This document shows, piece by piece, positions 46,010 through 58,108 of a DNA stretch of 64,000 nucleotides; position 1 is the first letter of the stretch; each line of letters begins with the position of its first letter. The stretch covers positions 143,122 to 207,121 of the forward strand of contig CAXAMN010021112.1 in the NCBI GenBank assembly GCA_963970005.1, written 5' to 3'. The notes under the pieces were generated by a model. That model searched no databases and was not told the DNA's origin. It saw nothing but the letters and a program-made list of their open reading frames with translations. The translations under genes were made by a program, and so were the position numbers. The stretch is from Durusdinium trenchii (Eukaryota > Sar > Dinophyceae > Suessiales > Symbiodiniaceae).

Positions 46010-48337
46010 ATGAAGCCGGCCCGAACGCTCAAAAGCAACGCTTGGAGCTGCAGTGAGTTGAAAGAAGGGAACTCTAAGCTCATGAAGGTTAAGAAGGAAG
46101 CCGTTCCAGATGAGCTACAAAAAGAAATCGAGGATAGGTTTCTCACTGAACACTCGGCAACATGCCCCCTTAGTATACTTTGACGGGTTGTTGATATGCA
46201 GCATGTTTAGAATGTTTGCAGGAGTCCACCAAAGCTTTGGAGGCTTTGAAGAAAAAGGCTGCATCCAAGAAAGCCCAGTATGTTTCTTGGTCGTGCACAT
46301 GTTTTTTGATGTGCACACATGCCATGTTTCACTAGATGCGCGTGCATACACTCAGGCTGATGACACTGAGGACACGGTGCCTGCAACTCAAGCTGCACAC
46401 CATGCACACATTGTTGTTGCACAAAATATCGCGATTGTGTGAAAGCTATTCACATCCAAGGCAACAGAAGAGGAGTTGAGGGAAGCAAAAAAAAAGAGAG
46501 CAACAGCTGCCAAAGCCAAGCCTCAGCCAAAAGAGAGCGACACCCACGAGGACAACACACAAACAAATGCAGAAAAGGACACAGCAAAGGCAAAAAAGGA
46601 ACCAAAGGCAGCCGCAAAAAGCAAACCCAAAGCACGCCCAAAAGCGAAGTCTGCCCCTGAAAAGGCTGAAAAGCGAGCCACTGAACCGCCTGTTGAGCAA
46701 CCTAGCAAAAGGGTTCGTGGGAAATCCGCAGACGTTGATGCCTTGAAAAAGGCCTGCCAAGCATGTCTTGCTAGCTGCTTTACTTGTTTAAATGCCTACA
46801 CAGTTGTTTGGATGACAGTAACTTTGCATTTCCAGCCAGGAAAATGAAGCCATGAGGAAGGAGCTTGACAAGTTGAAAGCAAACAAGAGTGCCAATGAAC
46901 TGCAAACACCGCCTCCAAAGCTCAAGGCGCCAACCCCGAAGTCCAGTGCATCCAAGGCAACCCAGCCCAAACAGAAAGCCAAGCAAGCAGAAGCCAAGGA
47001 TTCAAACAAGAAAGCCAAACAGCCAAAGCAAACATCTGAGCACAGCGATGACAATGATGATGGTGATGATGACAACAGTGCCGACGAGGAAGAGCTCTTT
47101 GGTAGTTTATTTGATAGCGATGATGATGATGGTACTGCACATGGGTCTGGTGAGTCTGATGATGACAGTGCCAACGGTGAGGAGCCAAACAAGGATGCAA
47201 GTGAGGAGGAGGAGGAGGATGCGGAGGATGAGGAGCAGGATGGAAAGAAACGAAAGAAAGCGCAACCAAAAGGTAAAGCAAAGGCAAAGGCAAAGGTTTC
47301 TAGAGGTGGCAGGATTGAAAAACAGGATGATGACAAAATGTCGGAGGCCGCCCAGGAGGCTAGGCTACGCAGACTTTGTCAGAAACGTGCCCACGGACGC
47401 TGCCACGTCCCTGATGCGATCCATGAGCAGTGGAAAGCCGGGGGTGCGGGTCGTGACGAGCTTTTGGAAATGCTCCGAACAAGCGGATTTGACAAGGACA
47501 GTTGTTTTTGTGTTGTTTTTATAATGTTTCTCTAGGATGACCACCGCTTGACCTTAAAAATTCATGGATACATGTGCACCTCCAAAGCGTTGCTGTGGGG
47601 TATCCCCCCAAAATGTGGGAATGCGCATGCTAGGATTCCTTTCTTCGGACGGTCAGCAAGATCAAAGAGAAGATCTCGCAGCGGAGTTCGATTAAGAAAC
47701 GTGGGTGGTATACAAAAGAAGGTATGAAGACCAAATTGGGTTGGAGCGCGCCACTCTACAGCTATTGGGTTGACTGTTGTTGTATGCTCAAACCCCTTTT
47801 CCTAAAGTCTGTGGGACCTTCTAATATTGAGGTCATACATCAAGGATGTTGTCAAGTACTGTGAGGAGCCAGGCCGTGAACACCTGTGGAAGAAACCTTT
47901 CCGCAACATAAGTCTAGACATTCCAACAATTCTAGGTCAAGGGGGTAGACTGATACAAGTTTCAAGCATCCCTGTTTTCATGTTTAAAAGCTTCTGTTCT
48001 GGGCCTCGGTATAAATATAACTGAGGAAAGACAAGTATAACCCAAAGCTGCGCAAATACTACGTTGAGTACGAAGATGAAGATGCAAGTGGTGATGAACA
48101 CCGAGAGATTGAGCGTGAAGAGACACAAACGGCTAGAGTCCCAGTGTCTTTTACCATTTTCCTGACCTCCTGACCCGGCCACTCCCGGCCTAGGCTGACA
48201 ACAAGAAGGTCAAGTTCGGGCGCCTTGGCAAGGGTCGCGAAACAAAGTCTCGGCCACAGATCGCAGAGACTGAGAGTGAGAAGGAGGATGACAAAGAAAA
48301 GAAGGCACTACAAGCCAATGGGGGTGCAGAGGACTAA
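46010..48337 (+). CDS. Gene D: Lys-rich/acidic protein with conserved C-terminal module, about nine exons
   Basis: Proposed exons: 46010-46156 (MKPARTLKSNAWSCSELKEG), 46222-46272, 46356-46391, 46461-46760, 46840-47496, 47634-47749, 47832-47885, 48026-48137, 48194-48337; about 540 codons with all later phases matching. Donors are GT (47886, 48138), GC (46761, 47750) and GA (47497); acceptors are mostly AG|G. The first three joins are less sure. Content: Lys/Ala-rich (46470-46700), coiled coil ENEAMRKELDKLKANKSANE, acidic tracts with long Asp/Glu/Ser runs (47040-47230), a basic patch, then LRRLCQKRAHGRCHVPDAIH, IKEKISQRSSIKKRGWYTKE, YIKDVVKYCEEPGREHL and KDKYNPKLRKYYVEYEDEDA. The C-terminal module resembles a recurring dinoflagellate arrangement I have seen; function unknown. 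Stop TAA at 48335. Confidence 0.7.
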
Positions 48338-48499
48338 TTTGTAAAGGGTTTGAAGCAACCATGATTCACTCAGTGAATCAGATTCTTTTGTATGCCAAAA
48401 ATCCCGGTTCATATGTATTATGGGGAGTCCTTCATGCATTGTCTCTTGTTTGGCTTTTTGCCTAGTCTTGGGTGGAGGGTCGACTACGTCAACCCTCAG

Positions 48500-48882
48500 G
48501 AGCTGCAGAAACTGAAGAAGTTTTCCGACGCTCTTCTTGCCAGAGCCGGTAAGCTTGAAGAGTTGATTTCTGACCTGGAGTCTGGTTTGGCAAAGAAACC
48601 TGACTTTTCAGGGAAAGATCGTCTCAGGAAGTCAGACTCTCAAATCTCACGCATGTACCAACACCTGCAAACGTGCAAAGCAACCACTTCAGTCTGTGTT
48701 CGGGCAGCCCGGCCCATTGATCGAGGTCTCTCGCCGCTTTGGAGGACGCAGTGGGCATCCTGAACAAGCAGTACGAGGACTCTGAGAGCACGAGGGCGGA
48801 ATGCAGCCAGCTCAAAAAGAAGGACCTTCCTAAGGATACCTTGGATGAGCCAAAACCTTACTTGCATGCTGTTAGATGCTGA
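48500..48882 (+). CDS. Gene E: coiled-coil protein fragment
   Basis: Exon 48500-48666 follows CCCTCAG and reads ELQKLKKFSDALLARAGKLE then ELISDLESGLAKKPDFSGKD. A GC donor (48667) and an ATCGAG|G acceptor give exon 48726 on: SLAALEDAVGILNKQYEDSE then STRAECSQLKKKDLPKD, open to a TGA at 48882. The heptad-like pattern suggests a coiled coil. The start is not seen and the second exon may end earlier. It may belong to gene D's family or be a separate small gene. Confidence 0.45.
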
Positions 48883-49837
48883 AAGGTGATGCTGTTTTGT
48901 ATATCTCCATACGGAAAATATATAGCTTCTGTGGCCAGCTCTAGTTTTGAGGCTTATGGCAAAAGTTGACAAGCAAATCAAAGCCTCTACCAAAGAGTGC
49001 CCTGCTAGCAAGCATACATTAACATGCATGCGCCCAGCATGTGTCCCTCACCCTGCCTGGATTCAAGAACGAGGTGCTCCAAGGTGACCACTGCAGAGGC
49101 CAATGGAAAGAGCCTTGCAAGCATGACGCGGAATGCCTTCTTCAATCCCTGCCCTCCACCATTTGGTCCCTCCTAACACCTGATCTTCCATTAGGAACAT
49201 CCTGAAAGCCTTCAAGAAGGAAGATTCGGGCTCGTGAGCTGTGAGCCACCTACGATGTGTGGTCAAGCATTTTGCTGGCCGCTCATGTTCTATAGTTTTC
49301 GGGGTTGTTGCGGTTGAATGGCAAAAACGCCAAAAACCCAAGTTTAGCAAATTCAGTCTGGCTCGTGGACTACCACGTGCCTGTGGGAGTCATCGTAAAG
49401 GCTTAGCATGTGCTGCGCACGTGATGCTGGTCGATGCAATCGAGGGATAAAGGTCAATGAGCTTGCCACTGTAACATGGCCAATCATCTCGACCTTTCAT
49501 GTGTTCCCAAGTCCGTCCCTGTACCAAAACCCCACTCCCATAAAACCCAGTGAAACAACCGGCCCTGATCAATTGACGTTGAACCTTTGCCAGGTGACCG
49601 CACGAAAGATGACAAGAAGACCTGCAATGTCCTGCGGAACTGCGCACGCTTCATCGGAAATGGGGCCGGGAACCCCATCTATCAGAGGTGCATTCGTTCA
49701 TGCAAACCTCACCTCTAGATCGCAGTGGTGAAGCTCTCAAGCTGCATATTTCATGTGCATGCATTAGTAGCGTCTGGCATATTTTCTATATCTAAAAGGA
49801 AACCACAAGCACACAAAGTTGGATATTCTGATGAGCC
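48883..49837. other. Spacer with possible exon fragments
   Basis: Plus 49030-49075 reads VSLTLPGFKNEVLQ and plus 49595-49717 reads GDRTKDDKKTCNVLRNCARF then ...YQRCIRSCKPHL before a stop. They may be exons of an undefined gene; ends not resolved. Confidence 0.3.
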
Positions 49838-52722
49838 ATGGCACTGGAAGAAGAGGATGACTTCCTCTTAGATCTCCTGACCTATGTGTGCCCCGTTAGT
49901 GGCAAAAAACGCACTGCTGGCAACTTTGACGTGAACCTGCCACACCCAAAAGTCAAATGCCCGAGTCTTGTTTGAAAGCAGTTTGTGAGGAATGGCAAAG
50001 AAGCTTTACTGTCGATGTATATACCTTGAACCGTTTGGAAACCAAGGAAGGTTGCAATGACTTGGGAGGACGAGAACCTGTACCAAGACTACTTTGATCG
50101 CGGTCTAGAATGCGCCAACCCTCCTGCTCCAAGATCTTGCCAGGTGCCCATCGCAGGTGAACCTTGGTCCAAGCTGTATGTCCAACCAATGTGTGTTTCG
50201 CATCTATTGAAATGGGTGACCAAGGACAAGCATGATCTCCCTCAACTATTCCAGAGTCTTGGGGAGGCGTTCAGCTATGATAGCTTTGATTGGGGCAAAG
50301 CAAGCTCGAATGGATTGTTTAACAAATGCATGCCGTGTGACAAGAAACATTTGCCCATGGCTGGGAGGATTCTTTCTCATGCAAAAAAACAAGTAACAGC
50401 CCTCAGAGAAAAAATAGGGATCCGTATTTGCATCTTCAAAGTTGGTGTGACCAGCAATCCACCTGTTCGATTTGCCAACTACCTTGCAGAAGGCTTCACT
50501 ACTATGTGGGTGGTTTCAAAGCATGAGTCTTTGAACCTAACACACATGCTGGAGGCAGCCTTAATTAGCGAATTCCACCAGCATGTGGGTTGCAGAAACC
50601 GTGCTGAATCAGGAGGGGATGGATCGATGCATCGGTTTCCCCCTCCATATTTCTGCTATGTTGTTGCTGGTCGCGCTGACCAGCCACGGTGGGTAGGATA
50701 ACACGTGACCCCTAGGATGCCGGAGACAAAGTGGGTAAAAAGTGGTGTCTGTCTGTGTGCGTGCATGTTCTTTGCCATTGGGTTGCCATTGGAGTTTGCA
50801 TGTTTCTTGTTTCTGCTGGCGCGCGGCCAAGGTCCCATGCTCCCATGTTGTTGAGATGGCGAAGGCGCAGGTGGAAAGCAATCCACACGCAAGCCCTGCG
50901 TTGAAAGAGTTTGCACGCATCCGGCCTGAAGATGCTGAGACGGCATGCCATGAGGTGTTGACCAAATATGGTTTTAGTGTGCCCATTCCAGTTGAGACTT
51001 TGAACATTGGACCTGGTCAATTGAAGGCCTGCCCTTTCGTTCGTCCTAGTGCATGGGCGACGTACTTACTCAACAAAGGCATTTTGCCGAGGCAGTTAGT
51101 GGGGGTGGCAGATCGTGCACAAATGGAGGAAACTTTGAGGGAACATTGGAAACGGTACCAGGTCCTCTTTCCAAACCATCCGATCTTCCGGCTAGCGCTG
51201 GAGGGGACTGTGCAGCTTCAGCGCTGCGTTCCAATTCTGTCGCATAGCGACGAAGGCAGATCGACGAAGCACCTACCGCTGTTCGTCATGAGTTTCCACG
51301 GAGCTTTGGGGCGGGGCACGCAGTTGTATGTGCAGAAGCAAAAGCATCTTGCACCGCTTCATCGACGACAATTTGGCCTCAATTTTCTTGGACAATCATG
51401 GGGAACACAATTTTTGTGCTTTGCCATTCTGAGAGAAATGGTTGATGATAACCCTGATGCTTTGAAAACGTTGATTCAACACTTTGCAAGGGACTTTCAG
51501 CAACTTGCAGAAGAAGGAATTGTGGGTGATGATGGGTACAGAGTCTGGCTGATCCACATATCGACGAAAGGTGATCTCCCTGCGCTCACCAAACTGTCGA
51601 ACTCAGGCCGCTCATTTTGGCATGTTGCGAGGGCTGCGACATCCCGCAAGCCTTGTGATGGCATATGCCATTTGTGCAAAGCGGGTTCAGAGAAGCCTCC
51701 AACTCCGTATCCTTTCGAGGATTTTTCCCTGAGCCCCAAATGGGCCGCTACGCTATATGATATCCCCTGGGGTCAGTTGCCACCCATTTTGGAAGGAGTG
51801 CTAGTGCAACCTGGTTCTTTGCCCGCGTTCTTCAAAATAGACATCTGGCACACTTTTCATTTGGGCATAGCAAAACATTGGATTGCTTCTTCGTTCATCT
51901 CGTTGATTGAAAGACTGGACGATTTCCCAAGTCTTGACGGGGGGTCTGTGGATAGCAAGCTGGCCTGGATGGCCCAAGACTTTGCTAGTTTTTGCAAGCA
52001 GAACAGAATTTCACCTCATTCTAGGGAGATCTCCCGGCGTTCACTCTCCTTTCCTGCGAGTTCAGCCTGGCCAATAGCAACATGGAGCAAGGGTTCGATG
52101 GCAACACACCTGATGAAATATTTGGAGAATTTGTGTTCAAGATTTGTTGTGGGCAAAACGCAGGATGAGGTACTTTGTCGCATTGCCCCTCAGTGAATGC
52201 CAAGCTTACTTTTTGTCCTATAGAGTTGTGGAAGTCCTTCCTTTTTGTTGTGTGTTCTTTAGAAACTGAACATCATCGAATGCTTTGCTAATTTTTTGCT
52301 GTCAGGAAAGAGGGACCTACTTCATGAACACCGCCATCAGCTTCATGTACCGGTCAGGGTATTGGATCAGAGCTTCGTGTGGTCACAAGCTAGCGATGTG
52401 GCTTCTCTACTTTTTGCAATCTTATGGTACTTGCGCCAAAATCTGTTTGCGAGAAGGGAAGTGCCGCTTCAGCCTGATTCCGAAAACCCATTCCCTCCAC
52501 CATGTGATTTGGGAACTTCAAGCCCAAGCAGAGAAAAATGTTTGGATTGAAAACCCTCTAGCGTTTTCAGTGCAAATGCAAGAGGACTACATCGGTCGTC
52601 CATCACGCCTATCAAGGCGTGTGTCCGCCAGACAAATGATTCGGCATGTTGTTGATAGATCTCTTGTATGTTCCATGCTCGCTTTAGAGGACACCAAAAC
52701 GGATATGCGAGGACTTGTTTGA
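49838..52722 (+). CDS. Gene FG: GIY-YIG-like domain followed by Plavaka/TNP2-like transposase domain, four exons
   Basis: Join 49838-49969, 50051-50692, 50832-52169, 52306-52722: 842 residues, all three introns GT-AG and phase 0 (81, 139, 136 bases). Exon 1: MALEEEDDFLLDLLTYVCPV. Exon 2 holds a GIY-YIG-like core: FKVGVTSNPPVRF, HMLEAALISEF and GCRN-RAESGGDG, giving K-V-G, Arg, Glu and Asn in the family order. Exon 3: HSDEGRSTKHLPLFVMSFHG (Asp at 51249), a CDGICHLC zinc-type pair (about 51654), and FKIDIWHTFHLGIAKHW (Asp at 51840). Exon 4: IPKTHSLHHVIWELQ and QMQEDYIGRPSRLSRR (Glu at 52582). The D-LHQ-HKG and FPK-HSH-H features of Plavaka/CACTA-type transposases have counterparts here. If the intron at 50693 is not spliced, the first product ends at TAG-less frame ...RWVG and stop at 50699, giving two genes. 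No terminal inverted repeats were recognised. Confidence 0.65.
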
Positions 52723-55458
52723 AGCAACCGCTATTTTCCATAGTCTACAGGCACATGGATAAAAAACAACCAAGGAATACACATGCTTTCAGCATATCCA
52801 GAGTGAAAGGCCTGCTCTCAAAGGGCACTAAGGCGCTGACCGATTCGCAGGATCTCTGGTCGCTTCTGCTAAAACAGGAGCCGTCACGGCAGCATGGGCT
52901 GCTTTGGCTTTGGGTGGGGGTGGATGGCTGGATTTGGATTCAGAAGCATTGTTTCTTTCACATCCCTGAGAAAACACCAAAACATGTGAAATGCATAAAA
53001 GGACGTAAAATATAGAAAGGTACGTAATTCTGTGAAAAGACCAATTTCTGAATCAAAATCTGGGTAGTACCTAAAACGGAGGGTCTTTGAGGACCCAGGT
53101 ATATAATGTATGCCTCATCACCGGCCGCACACTGCGTCATGTACACCTGGCTCTTCGGATCGGATTGGCCGCTTTGTACCTTACCCCCCGTTGGGTGAGA
53201 TATGAGGCCAACGCCGAGGTCATCAGAAACCGGTCACATGCGATGGAGAATATGGACTGGATGGATGTAGGCAGTGCTCCAAGTCTGCGACCTCTACCTT
53301 GTACAAGGTGTGGGTACATAGAATAATGTGAGTACCCCGCACCCTACCTCATGAAGTAAGGAATAGACTAGAACAAATTGGGAAAGTTCTTCACTGTTTC
53401 TTCCCACTTTGCTTGGCGCACCTAATGCGTAGGAACCGTTAGGAACCTAATGCGCCCCACAATGCGGTGTGCAGCCTTTTCCTCTTGAAATCGGCTCAGT
53501 TTCTGCTGGACGCCCAGCCATCAAGTGCGTTCAGTCCACAGAGGTCGCCGAAGTCCACATGTAAGCTCTCGGGATGAAGGGTCGGGAGTTCAAACGTGGA
53601 CACACGAGTTCTTATCTTTCTAACTAAAGGACCTATATTCTAAATATTTTACATGTACATGTTTGGGATTGTTTGGGACATATTTGGGGGCGAGTCTATC
53701 TCATTACCAGGGCCCAGTGGATGATGATGGTTAGGTTGCTGACCTTTCTTACAAATAGTGATAATTGTTTTCCGACTGTTACAGGCAATAGGACAAACCT
53801 AAATTGTGAACTATAAATATACAATAACCCCGAGTGGGCCGCATGCAAAAACAAATGTGTAGGCGGCAAAAGCCTATGTCGAGTTTCTTTGACAGAAAGA
53901 CATCAATAAGTTCCTAATTTATGGTGCCATAAATAAGGGGGCACAACATGCCACTCCCCACTCTCCTTGCCAAAGATTGACACATCGCCGGCGACATCTC
54001 GCTCCACAACGAAGCCTCAAAAATGAGATCCACACAACTACGACATAACGAAATTAAGAATGGTGAACATCCCTGAATAAAACGGCGTTTGAAGAAGGAC
54101 CTGTGGCAGTGCCCCTGAGCCCAGGAAAGTGAGGACAGCCTTTCTGTGATAGAGTATGTATCCATTGGTCCAGTAGTGAACATGTCTTCACAAGACCTCC
54201 TGTGGTAGGTCAACAGCTGTGGCCGTGACTCTCGTCTTCAGCAAACGAGCTGCCAGCTGCACTCCTTTCTTCGGCCTTCTCAGCTCTTCCATCACTCGAA
54301 CCGAGCTGCCAGTTGCACCGAGGCGCTGTCCGTTGCACCAAAAGATCCCAATTCATCAGGTGACCAGCTACCCGGATGTATCGAAAAGATGGTGATGCGG
54401 CACATGAAAACGGACCCCGGTCAGCGAGTTAGAGTGAGTAATTATTTCTCTTGTTCTTCCGTGGCACATGAAGAATAGATGGAACATCTGGTCTACTCAG
54501 CCCATCCAGCACCGAGATACTCACCCCGCACCCAGGACCGTGGTTTCTCGACAGCTTCGTCCATTCCACCTGAACGGTAAAGGCATGAATACCATGGGAT
54601 CCAACAACCTTTCTCAGAAAATGCCTTCAAAAAGGGATATAGTTGGAGCCGTAGGGGATGCAGTTGGAGCCGTAGTGTCTGAAGGAATGCTATGATACAA
54701 CCTCCAGCACCGTCTAAAATACAGAAAACTCTGTTCAATAGTACGTCGAAGATCGTCTGATGGAGTGCTAAATTTGTTGTTGAAAAATGGTATGACATGC
54801 TTGCTTCGTACATACGACATGGCTGGTGTAGACCTTGATTAAAAGCATTGAAAAAGCTACTTCAAACCAACTGACAAACTAGATTGTCAAATCCCCGTTT
54901 TAAGCATGATGACTGGCGTGTGCGAGGGCCTTCATGCCAAAAGGGACTGCAGCCAGTGAGTCTTGGTTTCCAAGCTCTGAATGCTGAACTTTGGCGCTAA
55001 CCACACAGCGGCTGGCGGCGCAGTCAGCGAGAGGAGCCGCTAGGTGTTGGCGCATCAAAAGAGCTCGGCCGTGTTGCGTCACTTTCCGAAGTTTTGGTAC
55101 AAGAACTTGGAAAAACACACTTGTCATCCATGTGTACAAACCTCAGAAAAGTTGGTAACCAAGATCTTCGATTCTGGCATATTACTGGAAATAGCATCCT
55201 TTTTACTGCCAACTTAACCAACAAACAAACATGTCAAGCGTGGCGCCAACAGTGGTTCCTAAGCGGGGCGCCACTGTCGTCGTTGAGCTCCAAAGAGTCT
55301 TCCGTGTCTGTCGTCGCTTATACTCTAACACTTCCATGCCTGCATGAGGAACCAAAACACGCGTGAACATTGAACATTACTAAAGAAAAAATCAGTTGCC
55401 TTCCTTACTACGGTGTATATATATATTACTTACTATGCTCCGTGGAAGTCTCAATGCT
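52723..55458. other. Gene-poor stretch after the plus-strand block
   Basis: No supported exon. 53000-53085 shares words (GGACGTAAAAT, AAAACGGAGGGTCTTT) with 38480-38560 on the other side of the gene block, in direct orientation but different order. Confidence 0.35.
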
Positions 55459-55557
55459 TCACAAAGCATCATCCTCAGCCAATTCACCTAGCAGTGACGT
55501 TCGAAACATGCGTGCGGCGGAAGACGCGGCCGCTCCATCAGCACGGTGCCCGCTCTG
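55459..55557 (-). CDS. Candidate last exon of a minus-strand gene
   Basis: After ACCCCTCAG the frame reads SGHRADGAAASSAARMFRTS then LLGELAEDDAL and TGA (55459-55461). Upstream exons would lie to the right; the frame stays open to 55878 but the rest looks less protein-like. Product unknown. Confidence 0.35.
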   Translation of the reverse strand, partial: QSGHRADGAAASSAARMFRTSLLGELAEDDAL

Positions 55558-56349
55558 AGGGGTGATGAGAAAGGGAGCCCTAAAGGGGGCTCCAGGATGC
55601 TTGTGGTGGAACAGGGAACGTTCAAGCGGCCAAACCGGGCAGAACCATATTCCACTGAACAACAACCCCACATTTGCCACTCCGCATTCGTCGCATGATC
55701 TGTCACACGTGGCAAACATTTTCTGGGTCACCGCGGGGATCAAGGGCCGGAAGCCTGGGATTCTGAACAGGGTTCGGCCAGGCCTTCGGGTCGCAAAAGT
55801 ATCGAGGCTCTTGTGGCTTTGGACAACTCCATTGGATGGCACCCTGCTCAAAGCTTGGGTCTGCCGTCCTCGACCCATTCATCGGCCAACCCCAATTCAT
55901 CAGCACATCATGTGCCAGATCAGTCGCCGGCCTGCAGCCATGTTCCGCTTTGCATGAACAAGGAGTGAACCACCTTGGGTAGGCAACATTACATGGATCC
56001 TATAAAAAGGAATCTCTTGGCAACCAGGGAATTCTGTTTGTCAATCCTCGAATGGAGTTGATTCTGAAAGAAACAACTTGAAATGCACATCTTAACCCCT
56101 GGGCCCCTGTAGAACTAAGCACTCTTGTAAATACTCAACCAACAGCAACCAGCAGTTCCATCTCGAAATGGTTTTGAGTCCCATACAGTGAGTGGATGCT
56201 CTGGGCACCCCTCTCCTCCAAGTACGGCCTCAATCCATGGAATCATGGAACTGCTGGAAATTTATACGGGAGAAGACGATGATCTGCAATGATAGACTCA
56301 CCCACCATGACTTCAACCAAGGTGTTGATCCGAAGACAGGTTGAATATT
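55558..56349. other. Gene-poor stretch
   Basis: Overlapping open frames on both strands at 55560-55960, none with clear splice support. Confidence 0.3.
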
Positions 56350-56440
56350 CCCTAGGGCTCCAACCAGATCCTCAGAAGGTGGTTAGACCCCCCCTGGCAC
56401 CCACCTCAGTCCCACCTTCTGGGGATGGTTGGAGCCCTAG
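56350..56440. repeat. MITE-like palindrome, family 1, best copy
   Basis: CCCTAGGGCTCCAACCAGATC...CTCAGAAGGTGGTTAGACC against CCCACCTTCTGGGGATGG...TTGGAGCCCTAG; arms of about 40 bases. Confidence 0.7.
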
Positions 56441-58108
56441 CAACTCAATCGAATTATCTTGGAACTGCTGGAGGGCTTGTTTGGGCTCCACCGCAACACC
56501 ACGAGCTCGGATGGTCATGTCTTTCCCAAACACAGCAGTCGGTCGGCTCCACCACATGTGTCACTTCTTCTAAGCCCCGAGTTTCGCGGCGCAAATCTCT
56601 CCTGAAAGCCTCTCCAAACCCAGGCGTCATGACAACATGAAGCCCAGACGCCCAGAAAGCTCGTCCAACGGGTCACTCTTTGCACGAACTGGTCATACTA
56701 CTTTCATCGATTCATCCGCGTCTTCTTTTTCAACCACCCCGTACCCAACCGTACCCACCTCTCCCGCCCCCGTACGCGCCCCCTCCATACGCGCAGGGCC
56801 TCACTGGACGTTTGCCAAGGCTTTGGCATAGACCTGCTGAAGCAACGCCTGGGCCACCTGAGGCGAGCTGTCCGGCCTTGACCTGTCCTTTGGAGCGACG
56901 AGGTGACGGGGTGGAAACCTGCAGGAGTGTGAGGTGGGTGGGTATGGGTGGGTATGGGTGGGTACTTTAAGGAGTGCATGTGAGTTTTTTCGTGGCTTTG
57001 GCGAGTTTTGGCGGTGGGGTACCACAGAAAAAGAGCACAAACATATCCCAAACACGAGCCTACACTTCACCGTGGATCTCAGCTAGTTATATAATGCTAT
57101 ATAGATCTATAGTCTCTCCATGCCTTTCCTTTCCAATTTCCTTAACTCCTGTGGAAGTGCCTATTAATCTATAAAGAGCTCGTTCTTCTGGGATGAATCG
57201 ATCTCCCCAGTCCCTACTCCCAACTAACATGGCCCCTTGAAACACAATTTTCCTCAAGCAAGGGGGTGTCCATTTCCATGTGATTTCCAGGGCGAGTAAC
57301 ACCTCTTGAGTTCAGGGGTTGGTCAAACACTCTGGCGGCGCTCTTCATCCGCCTGTTCCCTTCGAAGAAAAAGACAAGTCAAACAGTCGGTCCCAGTCGA
57401 CCGAAGAAACAAAGCTCAAAATGTTCAAAAGCGGACTGAGAGGTGAGGTGGGGAAATGTGGGAAATCGCAAAGAATTCCAAATGTTTCCTGCCTGAGTCT
57501 CATTCTTCTCCGCCGCACGCTGGTAGAGGTTGAACAGGTAGGTCTCACACGGGCACTCACCAAACCGTCTGGATCCGTCTGGTGCATTCTGAAACGTGGC
57601 ACATCTTGCATCAAGTCTCAGTCGATTGAGTCGTTTGCTCCAATCAATCGTAGTCAGGTGCTTTCAAAACAAACACATAAGCCAAACCTCTCAAATCATT
57701 CTAGAAAAATCTTCAGCCACCCAAATTTGGTTTCTTAATGTTTCTTCCACCTTCCTATGAACAAAAGGTGCATGTGCGTGTGTGATTGTGTGTGTGTGCT
57801 GGAAATGGCCTCAAAAGAGTGTTTTGAGAGGATGGGTGCTTTGGTGTATGTTTGGGTCCTTGCTGATCCTTCCACAAAGGGGGCCCTGATCCCATTGTTG
57901 GATTCGATCCAGTCAGGATGGATTTGGGTCCTCCCTGGCTGCGCTGCTCGCCTGAGTGGGTGACTTCTTGACCACGCTCGGCACCACAACACCCTGGAAG
58001 CAGGGCGAAACAGGTACTGAGAGGCTCAAAATATCTCAAACTCTCAAACATGGAAGCACCGAAGCACCATCAAAAGGGTATGAACGTGGAGATCCACAGG
58101 CAATGTAT
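56441..58108. other. Gene-poor stretch with a GGGTGGGTAT minisatellite
   Basis: 56934-56963 holds three copies of GTGGGTATGG. No supported exon. Confidence 0.35.

Noticed and set aside
55562-55957. Plus-strand 131-codon frame
   Set aside because: Composition is poor and both strands are open here; the minus-strand terminal exon reading is better supported.
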